64,000 bases of DNA. It comes from JBBATK01 sp040398805 (GTDB taxonomy: Bacteria; Bacteroidota; Ignavibacteria; Kapaibacteriales; NICIL-2). Where the stretch lies: contig JBBATK010000011.1 of NCBI GenBank assembly GCA_040398805.1, forward strand, positions 1 to 64,000, written 5' to 3'. A model generated the notes under the pieces. The model was not told where the DNA came from and did no database searches. It saw nothing but the letters and a program-made list of their open reading frames with translations. Shown here piece after piece: positions 35,601 through 45,100 of the stretch. The position numbers and the translations under genes were made by a program. Every line of letters begins with the position of its first letter. The first letter of the stretch is position 1.

Positions 35601-37653
35601 TGAATGCTCCGGACTCCATACCGTTCGACCGTATCATGACCACGGGTACGAACGGCGCAGTGATGGTGGTGTCCGACGACGGACGGACGAACTCCACGAA
35701 CTGCACGTCCTTGTCGCAATCCACCGAGAACACCACGGCACTTTGGTCCCACACGTCGGCATTCTGCATATCGCGAATGCGGATCAATCCCTCGCGGGTG
35801 GTCACTGCAGGCACTTTCCATGTGGTACTGCCATCCTGTGCCGCTTGGAATGTCCGCACCGTGGTCCAGCTCACGCCGTTATTCGAGCTGAACTCGATCA
35901 ACACCGTCGTCACGTTCTTCGATGTCCACCGCACGGTCACCGTGCTGTCGGACATGAAGCGCTCGCCGCCGTTCGGATAGAGAAGATCCACCGACGATGC
36001 CGACGTCGAAATGACCTGGAAGGTCCTGGTCAACGTATTGTTCGCCGCATCGCCATCGCCGGTAAGGTTGGCGCTCAAGGCCACGACGTAGGTTCCTGCC
36101 GCCACGCGGGCGGAATCGAAGCTGATGGACACGGACGCACCTGCATCGAGCGATGCCACCGTCCTCGTGGTCGTGAACACGGGCGCTGTACCTCCGAGCG
36201 CGGTAATGGTCATGGTGACAGGGATACTCTGTGCTTTCTGCGCCCCCACGTTCGTGATCATGCTCCTCATGGCGAAGTTCGCATTGGGTTTCACCATGCT
36301 ACCGTTGGCAGGAGAGAGAATGGAGCTCGCCTGGATGTCCAGCGGACGCGTCGATGCCAGATTCCTCATGCACGACGACAGCGCCCTCACCGCCGATGCC
36401 CGCATGAGCGTGGCGACGCGCGGATGGAAGCGAAGTTCCGTACCGTAGCTTGTCAAGTGACAATAACTCATGATGGTTCCCTTGCGGGGATTGGGCTTGG
36501 AATAGCACCCGCCCTCGGCATTCACGCAGGAGTCCACCGGTGGCGCCCAGCCGCAGTTATGCGTATGTGGCGAGCCGAAGTTGTGACCGATCTCGTGGGA
36601 AAGCACGTCCACATCCCACACATACTGATTGGCCGGGAAATTCGTATTGCCCGTGACGCCGCCGGCGGAATACGCGTACGAGCCGCACAATACTCCCACC
36701 CAGGCAAGACCACCGGTATACGATGTGACGATGAATGCGGTGGTGCGGGAGACGCTGCCCATGTTCGCATTCCAGTAGTTGCGACCCTGATTCAGATACG
36801 AGCCGAGGTCGCCCGTGTACGGACAGTTCTCCGTCCAGATTCGCAGATACGGTACATGGATGGCAACGTTGATATCACGCTGATACACGGCGCTCACCGC
36901 TCCCATGGCCACGATCATGTAGTTGGCCGCCCGCGAGAAATTGCTACCCGCTTGGTTGTAATACTTCGTGTCGCAATCCACCGCCACCCGCGCAAGCAGT
37001 GTCTGTGCGTTCTGCAGGTCGTTCACCTTGGAATCATTGCGCATGGCCGAGAACATTCCGAACGATTCCTGTGTTCTTGTGAAATAGTCCGGCAGGTTCT
37101 CCGCATCGCATCCGGGATGTTTGGGATTAGGCACATCCGCTTGGTCGTAGGAAATGACAACGGGTTCCTTCGCATCCGCGTTATCGGGAGCGAAGAGGAT
37201 GCGCTTCACACCTTCCGCCGTTGGCAGCTCAACATATCCCATGGCATAGGTCCGGAAGAACGCCAGATAGACGAACGAGCCCGGCTCGCTCTCGATGCTG
37301 CCTCTCACAAGGATATGCCGGTCAAGCGTCCGTTGCTCGTCGCCATGACGCGTCCCCGCAGCCACGACCGCATCGGGAGTGAGCACCTGCATGGTGGTGC
37401 AGTGCACGGATACGCGACCGCGACCGGGCAGCGGCACATCGGGAAGGATGAAGGTGCTTGGAAGCTGCTTCACCGCGTCGTCGAAGACGAGCGGATTGAC
37501 AGCGGTGAACCCCGCCGACGCAGGTACCGTCGTGGTCGTCAACGGACGCTCCGGCGACTGCCTGAACAGCGGTATGCGTTCGGCCGCAAGCGCAGTGAAT
37601 GCAGTGACCCCGATGAAAACCGACCAAAGAGACAGGCGTAGCAGTCTGTTCAT
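32683..37653 (-). CDS. Very large secreted M12B-like metalloprotease with two FN3-LamG modules and T9SS-type tail
   Basis: 1656 residues. A signal peptide is followed by a propeptide-like region and a zinc metalloprotease domain with HExxHxxGxxH (His353, Glu354, His357, His363) and a Cys-rich stretch behind it, as in reprolysin-like peptidases. Next come CARDB/Ig-like beta domains, an FN3 domain, and two similar FN3-plus-LamG units (LamG coding at about 34266-34795 and 33310-33856, both with the WTHVA-VS and F-KAIYLDGRL motifs). A C-terminal sorting domain (SISPNPASTDILLRV, ending LILNIVR) closes the protein. It probably degrades or binds extracellular polymers. ATG 37653 is preceded by GGGGAAG and starts the signal peptide. 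Confidence 0.88.
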   Translation of the reverse strand: MNRLLRLSLWSVFIGVTAFTALAAERIPLFRQSPERPLTTTTVPASAGFTAVNPLVFDDAVKQLPSTFILPDVPLPGRGRVSVHCTTMQVLTPDAVVAAGTRHGDEQRTLDRHILVRGSIESEPGSFVYLAFFRTYAMGYVELPTAEGVKRILFAPDNADAKEPVVISYDQADVPNPKHPGCDAENLPDYFTRTQESFGMFSAMRNDSKVNDLQNAQTLLARVAVDCDTKYYNQAGSNFSRAANYMIVAMGAVSAVYQRDINVAIHVPYLRIWTENCPYTGDLGSYLNQGRNYWNANMGSVSRTTAFIVTSYTGGLAWVGVLCGSYAYSAGGVTGNTNFPANQYVWDVDVLSHEIGHNFGSPHTHNCGWAPPVDSCVNAEGGCYSKPNPRKGTIMSYCHLTSYGTELRFHPRVATLMRASAVRALSSCMRNLASTRPLDIQASSILSPANGSMVKPNANFAMRSMITNVGAQKAQSIPVTMTITALGGTAPVFTTTRTVASLDAGASVSISFDSARVAAGTYVVALSANLTGDGDAANNTLTRTFQVISTSASSVDLLYPNGGERFMSDSTVTVRWTSKNVTTVLIEFSSNNGVSWTTVRTFQAAQDGSTTWKVPAVTTREGLIRIRDMQNADVWDQSAVVFSVDCDKDVQFVEFVRPSSDTTITAPFVPVVMIRSNGMESGAFNVQLEMIWRASGDVVYSRIVTVPFLEMNKEVQIPFPDIKALPPGQILMIGRILGTVADRNPANDTLGRTFNHNGGISPPTGIRAQGVPDAVLLWWGASLTSDITGYKITRMTASGTPTDVATVPSGILSYVDDKVMNDTTYTYFVNAIRQSVNSVSTRGASATPRRYERYDSLQGPRALIPESGAKSVPNPTRFVWSKPRGAQWYQVQISQGTDMNNVVRNYVVDEETPIALSLTFRQNYCWRVRAFNFNNTTPWSAVHPFTLGTSCAGNTLNFTQASDKLTAPTFEWKSGGAVTVEFWNYVATANLGSQNAALRAGADDATNRFLIHAPFRDGNIYWDYGNINTSGRISTDYKPYLDKWTHVAVVSNGTSFKAIYLDGRLVASSEVADDPKNLTGLILGLSHFGKIDDFRVWNVVRTQEEIYGSMAKNMDPGTKNLATYYRLNEPLNDTIVADQGYIAAAGYVSRKAARIASDAPINCPSTTSLPALQLVSPADKGIAVFPQPELRWTPVTSASSYEVQVATSSDFSTIVHATSNAFGTVETALGLAPRTTYHWRARAVNSLVTGPWSAVRSFITDSSCGSNTVAFDGSIGATVTDFTFPSGSAITVEWWQRVDSADVRTSSAFAIGTKDDVNNRCQAHVPWSDRKIYWDFGNIGAGGRLVGDYSTSMNKWTHVALVSDGSGFKAIYLDGRLQVSEERAMPVTALQQLRIGQQAGGGSFVKGSMREFRVWNRVRTPEEIVRNMNERIDRHPNLLGSWHMDEGSGTTAREARRIDTVVMGAVFSKSPTWRTTSIPVRLFTPVIIGPDTVKPGDTVMYSSNTPLNGMHSWMTPSGTLMWPGSMPWSVNTRWAPSDTALSIRFTYTTTDGCVTTVSKRVVVMPLSSVSAHDALFECSISPNPASTDILLRVRGADNLRVTLRDMLGRELMTASHDHLAPDAVLRLPIGDYPSGVYVVKCSSGGASQDLILNIVR

Positions 37654-37754
37654 AGCTTCCCCAATCATGTGTGTAAAGGCATTCGTTCCAGCCGGTTCCA
37701 ACATACCAGAACTCCTGCTGACGATGGTGTCTAGTTATGAAAGTTTTTTTCAAC

Positions 37755-37782
37755 AAAAAAGGACGGCACCGAGGTGACGTCC
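37755..37782 (-). terminator. Intrinsic terminator after the deoxyhypusine synthase-like gene
   Basis: Read on the minus strand, GGACG-T-CACC-TC-GGTG-C-CGTCC forms a nine-pair stem with one mismatch and is followed by six T. It lies 58 bases beyond the stop of the gene and isolates it from the protease gene. Confidence 0.88.
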
Positions 37783-37840
37783 GTATCTCTTTCCGTGGGT
37801 TCGTCTGCGGGTACGTACCTGTCCCATCACCGACGACTCC

Positions 37841-38818
37841 TTACCATCCCAGAAGCCATCCGAACATGAGCGGCGCGACGATGGTGGCATCGCTCTCCAC
37901 GATGAACTTCGGTGTTTCTATGCCCAGCTTGCCCCAGGTGATCTTCTCGTTGGGGACGGCGCCCGAGTAGGACCCGTAGCTTGTCGTCGAATCGCTGATC
38001 TGACAGAAATACGACCAGAAGGGGATGTCGTGCATCTCCATGTCCTGATACAGCATGGGAACCACGCAGATGGGGAAGTCGCCGGCGATACCGCCACCGA
38101 TCTGATAGAACCCCACGCCCTTGCCGTGACAATGCTCCGTGTACCACTTGGCAAGCCATGCCATGTATTCGATACCGGACTTCATCGTCGATGCGTTGAT
38201 CTCGTCCTTGATGACATACGAAGCGAAGATATTCCCCATCGTGGAGTCCTCCCAGCCGGGAACGACGATCGGCAGGTTCTTCTCCGCCGCCGCGAGCATC
38301 CAGGAGTTCTTCGGGTCGATCTCGTAATACTGCTCAAGGACGCCGCTGAGGAGCATCTGATACATGTACTCATGGGGGAAATACCGTTCGCCCGCATCGT
38401 CGGCTTTCTTCCATAGCGCGTGGATATGTTTCTGCAGACGTCGGAACGCCTCCTCTTCGGGTATGCAGGTGTCAGTGACACGGTTGTAGTGATTCTCCAA
38501 CAGGTCCCATTCGTCCTGCGGCGACAGGTCGCGGTAATTCGGCACGCGCTTATAGTGGGAATGCGCCACCAGGTTCATGATGTCTTCTTCAAGGTTCGCA
38601 CCCGTGCACGAGATGATCTGCACCTTGTCCTGACGGATCATCTCGGCCAGGGATCGGCCGAGTTCCGCGGTGCTCATGGCTCCGGCGAGAGTGATCATCA
38701 TCTTTCCGCCCTCGTCCAGATGACGTTCATAGGCGGTGACGGCATCCATCATGGCTGCCGCATTGAAGTGACGATAATGTTCTTCCATGAACCGGGAGAT
38801 AGGACCGCGCTGTTTCAT
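37841..38818 (-). CDS. Deoxyhypusine synthase-family protein
   Basis: 325 residues aligning in pattern with deoxyhypusine synthase: LAGAMSTAELG near residue 44, ISCTGANLEEDI, and a C-terminal WGKLG segment in which the Lys corresponds to the catalytic Lys of eukaryotic DHS (SWGKI). Eukaryotic DHS transfers the aminobutyl group of spermidine to eIF5A via NAD. Bacteria lack eIF5A, and some bacterial and plant relatives make homospermidine or other polyamines. A polyamine-transferring role is therefore inferred. Monocistronic, with its own terminator. Confidence 0.88.
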   Translation of the reverse strand: MKQRGPISRFMEEHYRHFNAAAMMDAVTAYERHLDEGGKMMITLAGAMSTAELGRSLAEMIRQDKVQIISCTGANLEEDIMNLVAHSHYKRVPNYRDLSPQDEWDLLENHYNRVTDTCIPEEEAFRRLQKHIHALWKKADDAGERYFPHEYMYQMLLSGVLEQYYEIDPKNSWMLAAAEKNLPIVVPGWEDSTMGNIFASYVIKDEINASTMKSGIEYMAWLAKWYTEHCHGKGVGFYQIGGGIAGDFPICVVPMLYQDMEMHDIPFWSYFCQISDSTTSYGSYSGAVPNEKITWGKLGIETPKFIVESDATIVAPLMFGWLLGW

Positions 38819-39040
38819 AGCTGTAAAGAATGGGGGTGAAAAAAGTCACGCGAACCGTGAACGGGACGTGGCGCCCTGCGGGGACCGCGTCCGGACTTTG
38901 CGTGCGGAGAAGGACGAAAATACAGGTCCACGTACTGAGGGACAACATGAAGTGCGTCCACGACGATCAGCGTCACGGGTGAACGGCTCTCGTTGGTCCC
39001 GGATCATGCACGCGGCCATCATCCGGCTGCGGAAGCACCG

Positions 39041-41911
39041 TCAGTGCGCTTCATCCCAGCTCTTGCCGACGCCCGTCTCGACGAGGACGGGAACATCGCC
39101 GAGCGGAAGGGCGCTTTCCATCGTTTCCTTCACGAGGTGCTTCATCATGTCCAGTTCCTCGGGGACGACCTCGAACACCAATTCGTCGTGAACCTGCAGC
39201 ATCATGAGCGAGCGCATGGACCGCGCCGACATCTCCTTATGCAAGCGGATCATGGCGATCTTGATCATGTCCGCCGCCGAACCTTGGATGGGAGTATTCA
39301 CCGCCGTCCGCTCCGCTGCGGCCTTGATCGTGGCATTGGCGCTGCGGATGTCCGGCAGATACCGCCGACGTCCGCAGAGTGTCTCCACGTACCCAGTCTG
39401 CTCACAGGCGCGGATGGTGCGCTCCATGTAGTTCTTGATGCGTTCGTATTGCTTGAAATACTGGTCGATGATCTCCTTACCTTCGGTGCGCGAGATACCC
39501 AGCTGCCGGGCCAGACCGAAGGCCCCTTGACCGTACATGATACCGAAGTTCACGGTCTTTGCTTTGCGTCGCATGGAGGAGTCCACCTTGTCCAGCGGAA
39601 CATCGAAGAGCTTGGCGGCAGTGGCGGTATGGATATCCAGTCCCTCCTTGAACGCATGGATGAGCGTCTCATCCTCGCACACCGACGCCATGATGCGGAG
39701 CTCGATCTGGGAGTAATCCGCCGAGAGGATGAGGTTGGATCCTTGCGAAACGAATGCCGCCCTGATTTTCCGTCCGAGCTCCGTCTTGATGGGAATGTTC
39801 TGCAGATTGGGATCGGTGGACGAGAGACGTCCGGTGGCCGCGATATGCTGCGCGAAGGTGGTATGAATGCGACCCGTGCGCGGGTTGATCATGCGCGGCA
39901 ACGACTCGATGTAGGTCGATTGCAGTTTCTGGAGCTGACGGTATTCCAGCATCATCTCCGCGATCGGGTAACTGGGGGCGAGCTCGGTCAATACCTGCAC
40001 GTCGGTGCTGTATCCCGTCTTGTTCTTCTTGATGACGGGCAGGCCCATCCGTTCGAACAGCACTTCGCCCAGTTGCTTCGGCGAGTCGGGATTGAACGGA
40101 ACGCCGGCCTCCTCGAGGATCTTTTCGCGAAGTGCACGCACCTCCGTACCCACCACATCGCCGAGCGATGACAGTTGGGCACGGTCCACAGCGATACCGT
40201 TGTACTCCATGTCGCGGAGCACGCTGATGAGGGGGAACTCGATGGTCGTCGCCACCGTCTCCAGCTTCGGCTCGTCATGCAGGTCCTTCTGCAGATGCGC
40301 ACACAAGCGGTACGTCACGTCCGCATCCTCCGCGGCGTATTCTGCCACTTGCTCCACGGGTACGTCACGCATGGAGATCTGCGACGACTTCTTCTCGCCG
40401 ATCAAGGTGGTGATGGAGATGGGATGATAGTTGAGCAGGCGTTGTGCCATCGCATCCATGCCATGCGAGGAATCGGGATTGAGCACGTAGCTCGCGATCA
40501 TGGAATCGAACGTGATGGGAGCCACGTTGATGCCATGGCGCAAAAGGATGAGCGAATCGTATTTGATGTTCTGACCCCACTTGGCCACGCCGGCGGACTC
40601 CAGCAGGGGTCGCATGACGGACAGGACATACCGCGTTTCCATGTGTCCTGCAGGAACGTCCGTCGGTGCATCCTCCTCGTCGAACATACCCACTTCGCGG
40701 CTCGCTCCTTTGCCCGCACCGTCCCTGTCATCGGCATGGGCGGGAAACACGGGGATGTAATACGCCGTGCCTTCGACGCCGCATGCGGAGATACCGACGA
40801 TTTCGCATTGCATCGCATCCAACGACGTGGTCTCCAGATCGATGGCAACCGCCGGCCGCGAAAGCAGGTCCTGCATCATCGCGTCAAGCTCGGCACGTCC
40901 GCTCACGGTGACGTAGTCATGCGGAACATCGGCAAGGCGGGTGGCGTGGGTCTGGGTCTGCTCCTCGACGGAGATGACCGCAGACGTCGTCGCTGTAGCC
41001 GCAGATGATGCCGCCGCCTCGCTTCCGTCCTGCGGAGCCAAACGAGCAAGCCACTTCTTCTTCAAGCTGGCAAAACCCATCGCGTCGAAGAATTCCACCA
41101 CCCGTGCGGGATCGGGGGCGCTTGGAAGGCACTCCTCGTACCCGTGGTCGATGGGCACGGCGCAGTCGATGGTCACAAGGGTCTTGGACAACGCCGCCAT
41201 TTCCTTGTTCTCTCGGAGTTTGGTCCGCAACGACTCCTTAGGGATGTCCTCCAGATGCGCGTAGATGTTCTCCAGCGTGCCGTACTCCTGCACAAGGGGT
41301 ATGGCGGTCTTCTCGCCGACGCCTTTCACGCCGGGGATGTTGTCGCTCGTGTCGCCGATGAGGGCGAGCACGTCGATCACCCTGTTCGGCGCGACCCCGA
41401 ATTTCTGGCGGCATTCATCTTCGCCATGGATCTCGTAATCGCCCGAGCCCGTGGCGGGCTTGAGCAGGCGCACTTTCGAATCGACGAGCTGATAATAATC
41501 CTTGTCCGATGTCACGCAGAACACATCCACGTTCTTCCTCTCGCCCTCCCGCGACAACGTCCCGATGATATCGTCGGCCTCGAATCCTGCTTGCTCTATG
41601 CGCTTGATGCCGAGCACGTCGATGAGCTCCTTGATACGTCCCACCTGCGGGACCAAGTCCTCGGGCATGGCCTGCCTATTGGCCTTGTAGGGCGTGTACA
41701 ACACGTGCCGATGCGTGGGCTCCTTGGTGTCGAACACGCAGGCGATGTAATCGGGTTTTTCTCGCTCCAATAACGATGTCAGGATGGTGGCGAATCCGTA
41801 GACGGCCCCGCTCGGTTCGCCGTTCGGCGCTGTGAGCGGACGTCCGCGCTGCATGGCATAGAAGGCCCGGAATATGAGCGAGAAGGAGTCGATGAGATAG
41901 AGCTTTGCCAT
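39041..41911 (-). CDS. polA: DNA polymerase I
   Basis: 956 residues, all three domains present. The N-terminal 5-prime nuclease (residues 1-~290) starts KLYLIDSFSLIFRAFYA. The 3-prime exonuclease retains DLETT (Asp358, Glu360), NIKYD and the AAEDADVTY motif, so proofreading is probably active. The polymerase domain has motif A DYSQIELR (Asp732), motif B with RRKAKTVNFGIMYG, and motif C VHDELVFEV (Asp909, Glu910). It fills gaps and removes RNA primers. A 36-residue longer frame lacks family similarity. A near-consensus -7 (TATTTTTA) lies ~35 bases upstream. It is divergent from addA, making a DNA-repair pair. Confidence 0.97.
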   Translation of the reverse strand: MAKLYLIDSFSLIFRAFYAMQRGRPLTAPNGEPSGAVYGFATILTSLLEREKPDYIACVFDTKEPTHRHVLYTPYKANRQAMPEDLVPQVGRIKELIDVLGIKRIEQAGFEADDIIGTLSREGERKNVDVFCVTSDKDYYQLVDSKVRLLKPATGSGDYEIHGEDECRQKFGVAPNRVIDVLALIGDTSDNIPGVKGVGEKTAIPLVQEYGTLENIYAHLEDIPKESLRTKLRENKEMAALSKTLVTIDCAVPIDHGYEECLPSAPDPARVVEFFDAMGFASLKKKWLARLAPQDGSEAAASSAATATTSAVISVEEQTQTHATRLADVPHDYVTVSGRAELDAMMQDLLSRPAVAIDLETTSLDAMQCEIVGISACGVEGTAYYIPVFPAHADDRDGAGKGASREVGMFDEEDAPTDVPAGHMETRYVLSVMRPLLESAGVAKWGQNIKYDSLILLRHGINVAPITFDSMIASYVLNPDSSHGMDAMAQRLLNYHPISITTLIGEKKSSQISMRDVPVEQVAEYAAEDADVTYRLCAHLQKDLHDEPKLETVATTIEFPLISVLRDMEYNGIAVDRAQLSSLGDVVGTEVRALREKILEEAGVPFNPDSPKQLGEVLFERMGLPVIKKNKTGYSTDVQVLTELAPSYPIAEMMLEYRQLQKLQSTYIESLPRMINPRTGRIHTTFAQHIAATGRLSSTDPNLQNIPIKTELGRKIRAAFVSQGSNLILSADYSQIELRIMASVCEDETLIHAFKEGLDIHTATAAKLFDVPLDKVDSSMRRKAKTVNFGIMYGQGAFGLARQLGISRTEGKEIIDQYFKQYERIKNYMERTIRACEQTGYVETLCGRRRYLPDIRSANATIKAAAERTAVNTPIQGSAADMIKIAMIRLHKEMSARSMRSLMMLQVHDELVFEVVPEELDMMKHLVKETMESALPLGDVPVLVETGVGKSWDEAH

Positions 41912-42104
41912 GAAGGTGGTCGTCGGTGAGCAACTGCTGGGTATCACATAAAAATACAGCACCCCGAGAGTTCGAAACGCTGCATTTTCCCGAATGGTGG
42001 ATGTCGATGCAACACACATCTACACGCACGGATGCCGCGACCGTCGCGACACATGGTGTCGCATCGCGGACCATCTTGCATTCCGAAACCAATGACGACG
42101 TACC

Positions 42105-45100
42105 GTGACCAATACACTGCTTGACAAAGAATTCTCTCGGGAGCAGGCTCAGTCCCTCATTCTCGAGCATCACGTCATCGTGAGTGCCGCCGCAGGATCC
42201 GGCAAGACCCGCGTGCTCGTGGAGCGCTATGTGCGGATGCTGCTGTCAGGCGCCATGCCCCAGGAGATCGTAGCCATCACCTTCACACGGAAGGCCGCAG
42301 CGGAAATGCTGACCCGTATCCGTAAGCGTGTGGACGAACTCCTGGCGAGTACGGATATCCTGAGCGATACGGAGCGGGAGCACCTGCAGGCAGCGAGACT
42401 CAGACTCTCCTCGCACCGCGTGAGTACCATCCACTCCTTCTGCGCCGCGGTGCTCCGCGAGTTCGCCATCGAGGCCGAGATTCCGCCGGCGTTCTCCGAT
42501 CTCGACCGATCCGATGCACAGCGTATCATGGACTCCGCCATCGATGATGTGGTCCGTGCGTGGTGGAAGGATGACCTCCGGACGAACACGGTCCAGGATT
42601 TGTTCTTCGACATGGAACCCCGTTCCGTGCTCGCCACCCTTGCCCTTCTTGCCAACGATGCTCTGAAGCTGGAGCGCCTGCGTGCGGTGTACATGAAGAA
42701 TAACGAGGACATCCTTAACGTGGTTTCGCAGGTGTATGCCCGCTCGATGTTCCGAGAGCAAGAGGGCATGGTAGGGGAGATACGTCAAGCGCTGAGTAGA
42801 GTGGACGTGGGTGCATTGAAGGAGAAGGCACGAGACTTTGTTCATGAGGTCCGTGTATTCTGTGATGCGTTTCAGGATTGTGCGCAAGGGACGGTGGATT
42901 CCGGCTATGCGTACACGGTGATCGACGTCATCAGTCGTTCCTTTGGAGATGTCCCCCGAAAGTCAGCGACCATGAGTGACGAACTCAAGGCGGTCATCGA
43001 CTCCGTTCGGAAACTGAAGAAGTCTGCAGAGAAGTTCGGACCCCGGATGAAGGATGCCGACGTGCGGATGATGGCGCATGCGCGGACCCTCGTGGCCATG
43101 GCCACGGAGGTGGTGACGAAGGCGGATGAGCGCAAGCGCGAGATGCAGCAGCTCGATTTCGACGACCTTCAACGGGAAGCACTGCGTGTGCTGTCGGATC
43201 CTGCCATCTGCCATGAGGTGCGACGTTCCATGAAGTGCATCATGATCGATGAGTTCCAGGATACGAACGATGTGCAGTTCGACCTCCTGAAAAAGCTCGT
43301 GCCCGATCCCAAGACGGCTGAGAGCGCGGCAGGCGCACCGGACATCACCGTGTTCCTCGTTGGTGATGTCAAGCAATCCATCTACGGTTTTCGTGACGCC
43401 GACGTGCGCGTGTTCGAAAAGGCGGAGGAGTACGTCCAAAGACTGAATGCCCGGAAACACGGTACGGCCGGTCTGGGCCGTGTCCGACTCACCGCTTCGT
43501 ACCGCATGGCCTCCGGTGTCGCCGATGCCGTCAATGCCATGTGCCATCCGGTTTTCAGCGCCAGCTTCGGCGAGTTCGATGTTGCGTACGACCCGCTCGT
43601 GTGTGCTCGTGACCTCTCCACGTTCCCCGCATCGACGTGCGAACTTCTTCTCGGCACCGGCGCCAAGGCGACAGACGTAGCCGACGGCATCCCGCAGGAA
43701 CTGCTCGTGGCGGATGCGATACGACGGATGGTGGACGATGACGGTACCATGGTGTGGGACGAGGATGCGAAGATGCTGCGACGGGCCGTGTACAGCGACA
43801 TCGCCGTCCTGTCCCGCACGACGAAATCCCTCTCCACTCTCGAGGGCGCATTGATGCAGTCCGACATTCCATGCCTGCGCCACTCGGGCAGCGGTTTCTA
43901 TGCCACGCAGGAGGTGAAGGACGCGCTGTCGTTCCTTGCTTTCGTGCTCGACACGTCGGACGACGCGGCCCTGGTCGCCGTTCTTCGTTCACCCCTGTTC
44001 GCTGTGACGGAGCAGACCATCCTCAAGAACAAGAGAATCAGGGACGGACACGTCCTGTGGGACACCCTCCGGAACCGGTATCTGGCGAAGGATGGCGAGC
44101 GTGTGGAGTCCGACCTGCGAAGCGCGGTGATCATTCTCGATGCCATGGTCACCCTCGGACCCGCGACACGGCCCTCCGATCTGCTGCGCGACGTGCTTTT
44201 GCGAAGCGCATGGTATGCGCGCGTGGACTACATGGAACATCGCGCCGAACAGGCCCGGAGGAACATGGAGAAACTCATCACCGAGCTCATCTCCATCGAG
44301 GCCGCAGGTTTCCGGCATCTGGTCGAAGTCGTGGAGGAGTTGCAGTTGCGCACGACCGCGGAGAACAAGGAGCCCGAAGCCGCCGTGATGAGCGGAGAGA
44401 ATGTCGTGAACCTCATGACCATTCATGCGTCGAAGGGGCTGGAGTTCCCGATTGTCATCATCCATGACGTTGGAAACAAAGGACGGACTATCGCCGACGA
44501 AGCCATCATCCATGATGAGCTCGGCGTGTGCTACTCTCTTCGTGTCAGGCTCAAGGACGAGCGTGTGGGACTCATGCGCGCGCTTGCCGTCGATTGGCTG
44601 CAACGGCGTCAGGACGCCGAGCTCAAGCGCATCCTGTACGTGGCGATGACTCGGGCGAAGGATCACCTCCTGCTCTCATGCAATGCCGCCTCGAAAGATT
44701 CCAAGGAATCATTCCCTCGTTCCGGCATGGGGAAGCTCCTGCATGATGTGATGAGCGATCGGTGCGTTGAAGGTCAGCCCACATTGCTGCCGGTGATGAG
44801 GAACACGCGAGAAGCGGACGGAGCGTCGACCGAAGAGCGGATACTCGTCACCATTCCTACACGCAGGAATATCATCGAGAGCGGAGACGGAGCGCCGGCT
44901 GCCACGTCCGCACGAAAGGACGCCCCCGCGGTGCGCGTGGATATCGGGTCGATTGCGCATGCGCCTCATGGCGACGTGTATTCCGCCACACAGCTCATGG
45001 TGTTCCACGCAGACCCGGCGGGATACTATCTGCGATACCGCTTGGGCTATGTGACGGAGGAGGATGGATTCGATGAGATACCCGTTTCCGACTCCGCGCC

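Noticed and set aside
35386..37641. 751-codon plus-strand open frame antisense to the metalloprotease
   Set aside because: Its translation is His/Arg-rich with no domains, while the opposite strand encodes the HExxH protease and signal peptide. Long antisense frames are expected in G+C-rich genes.
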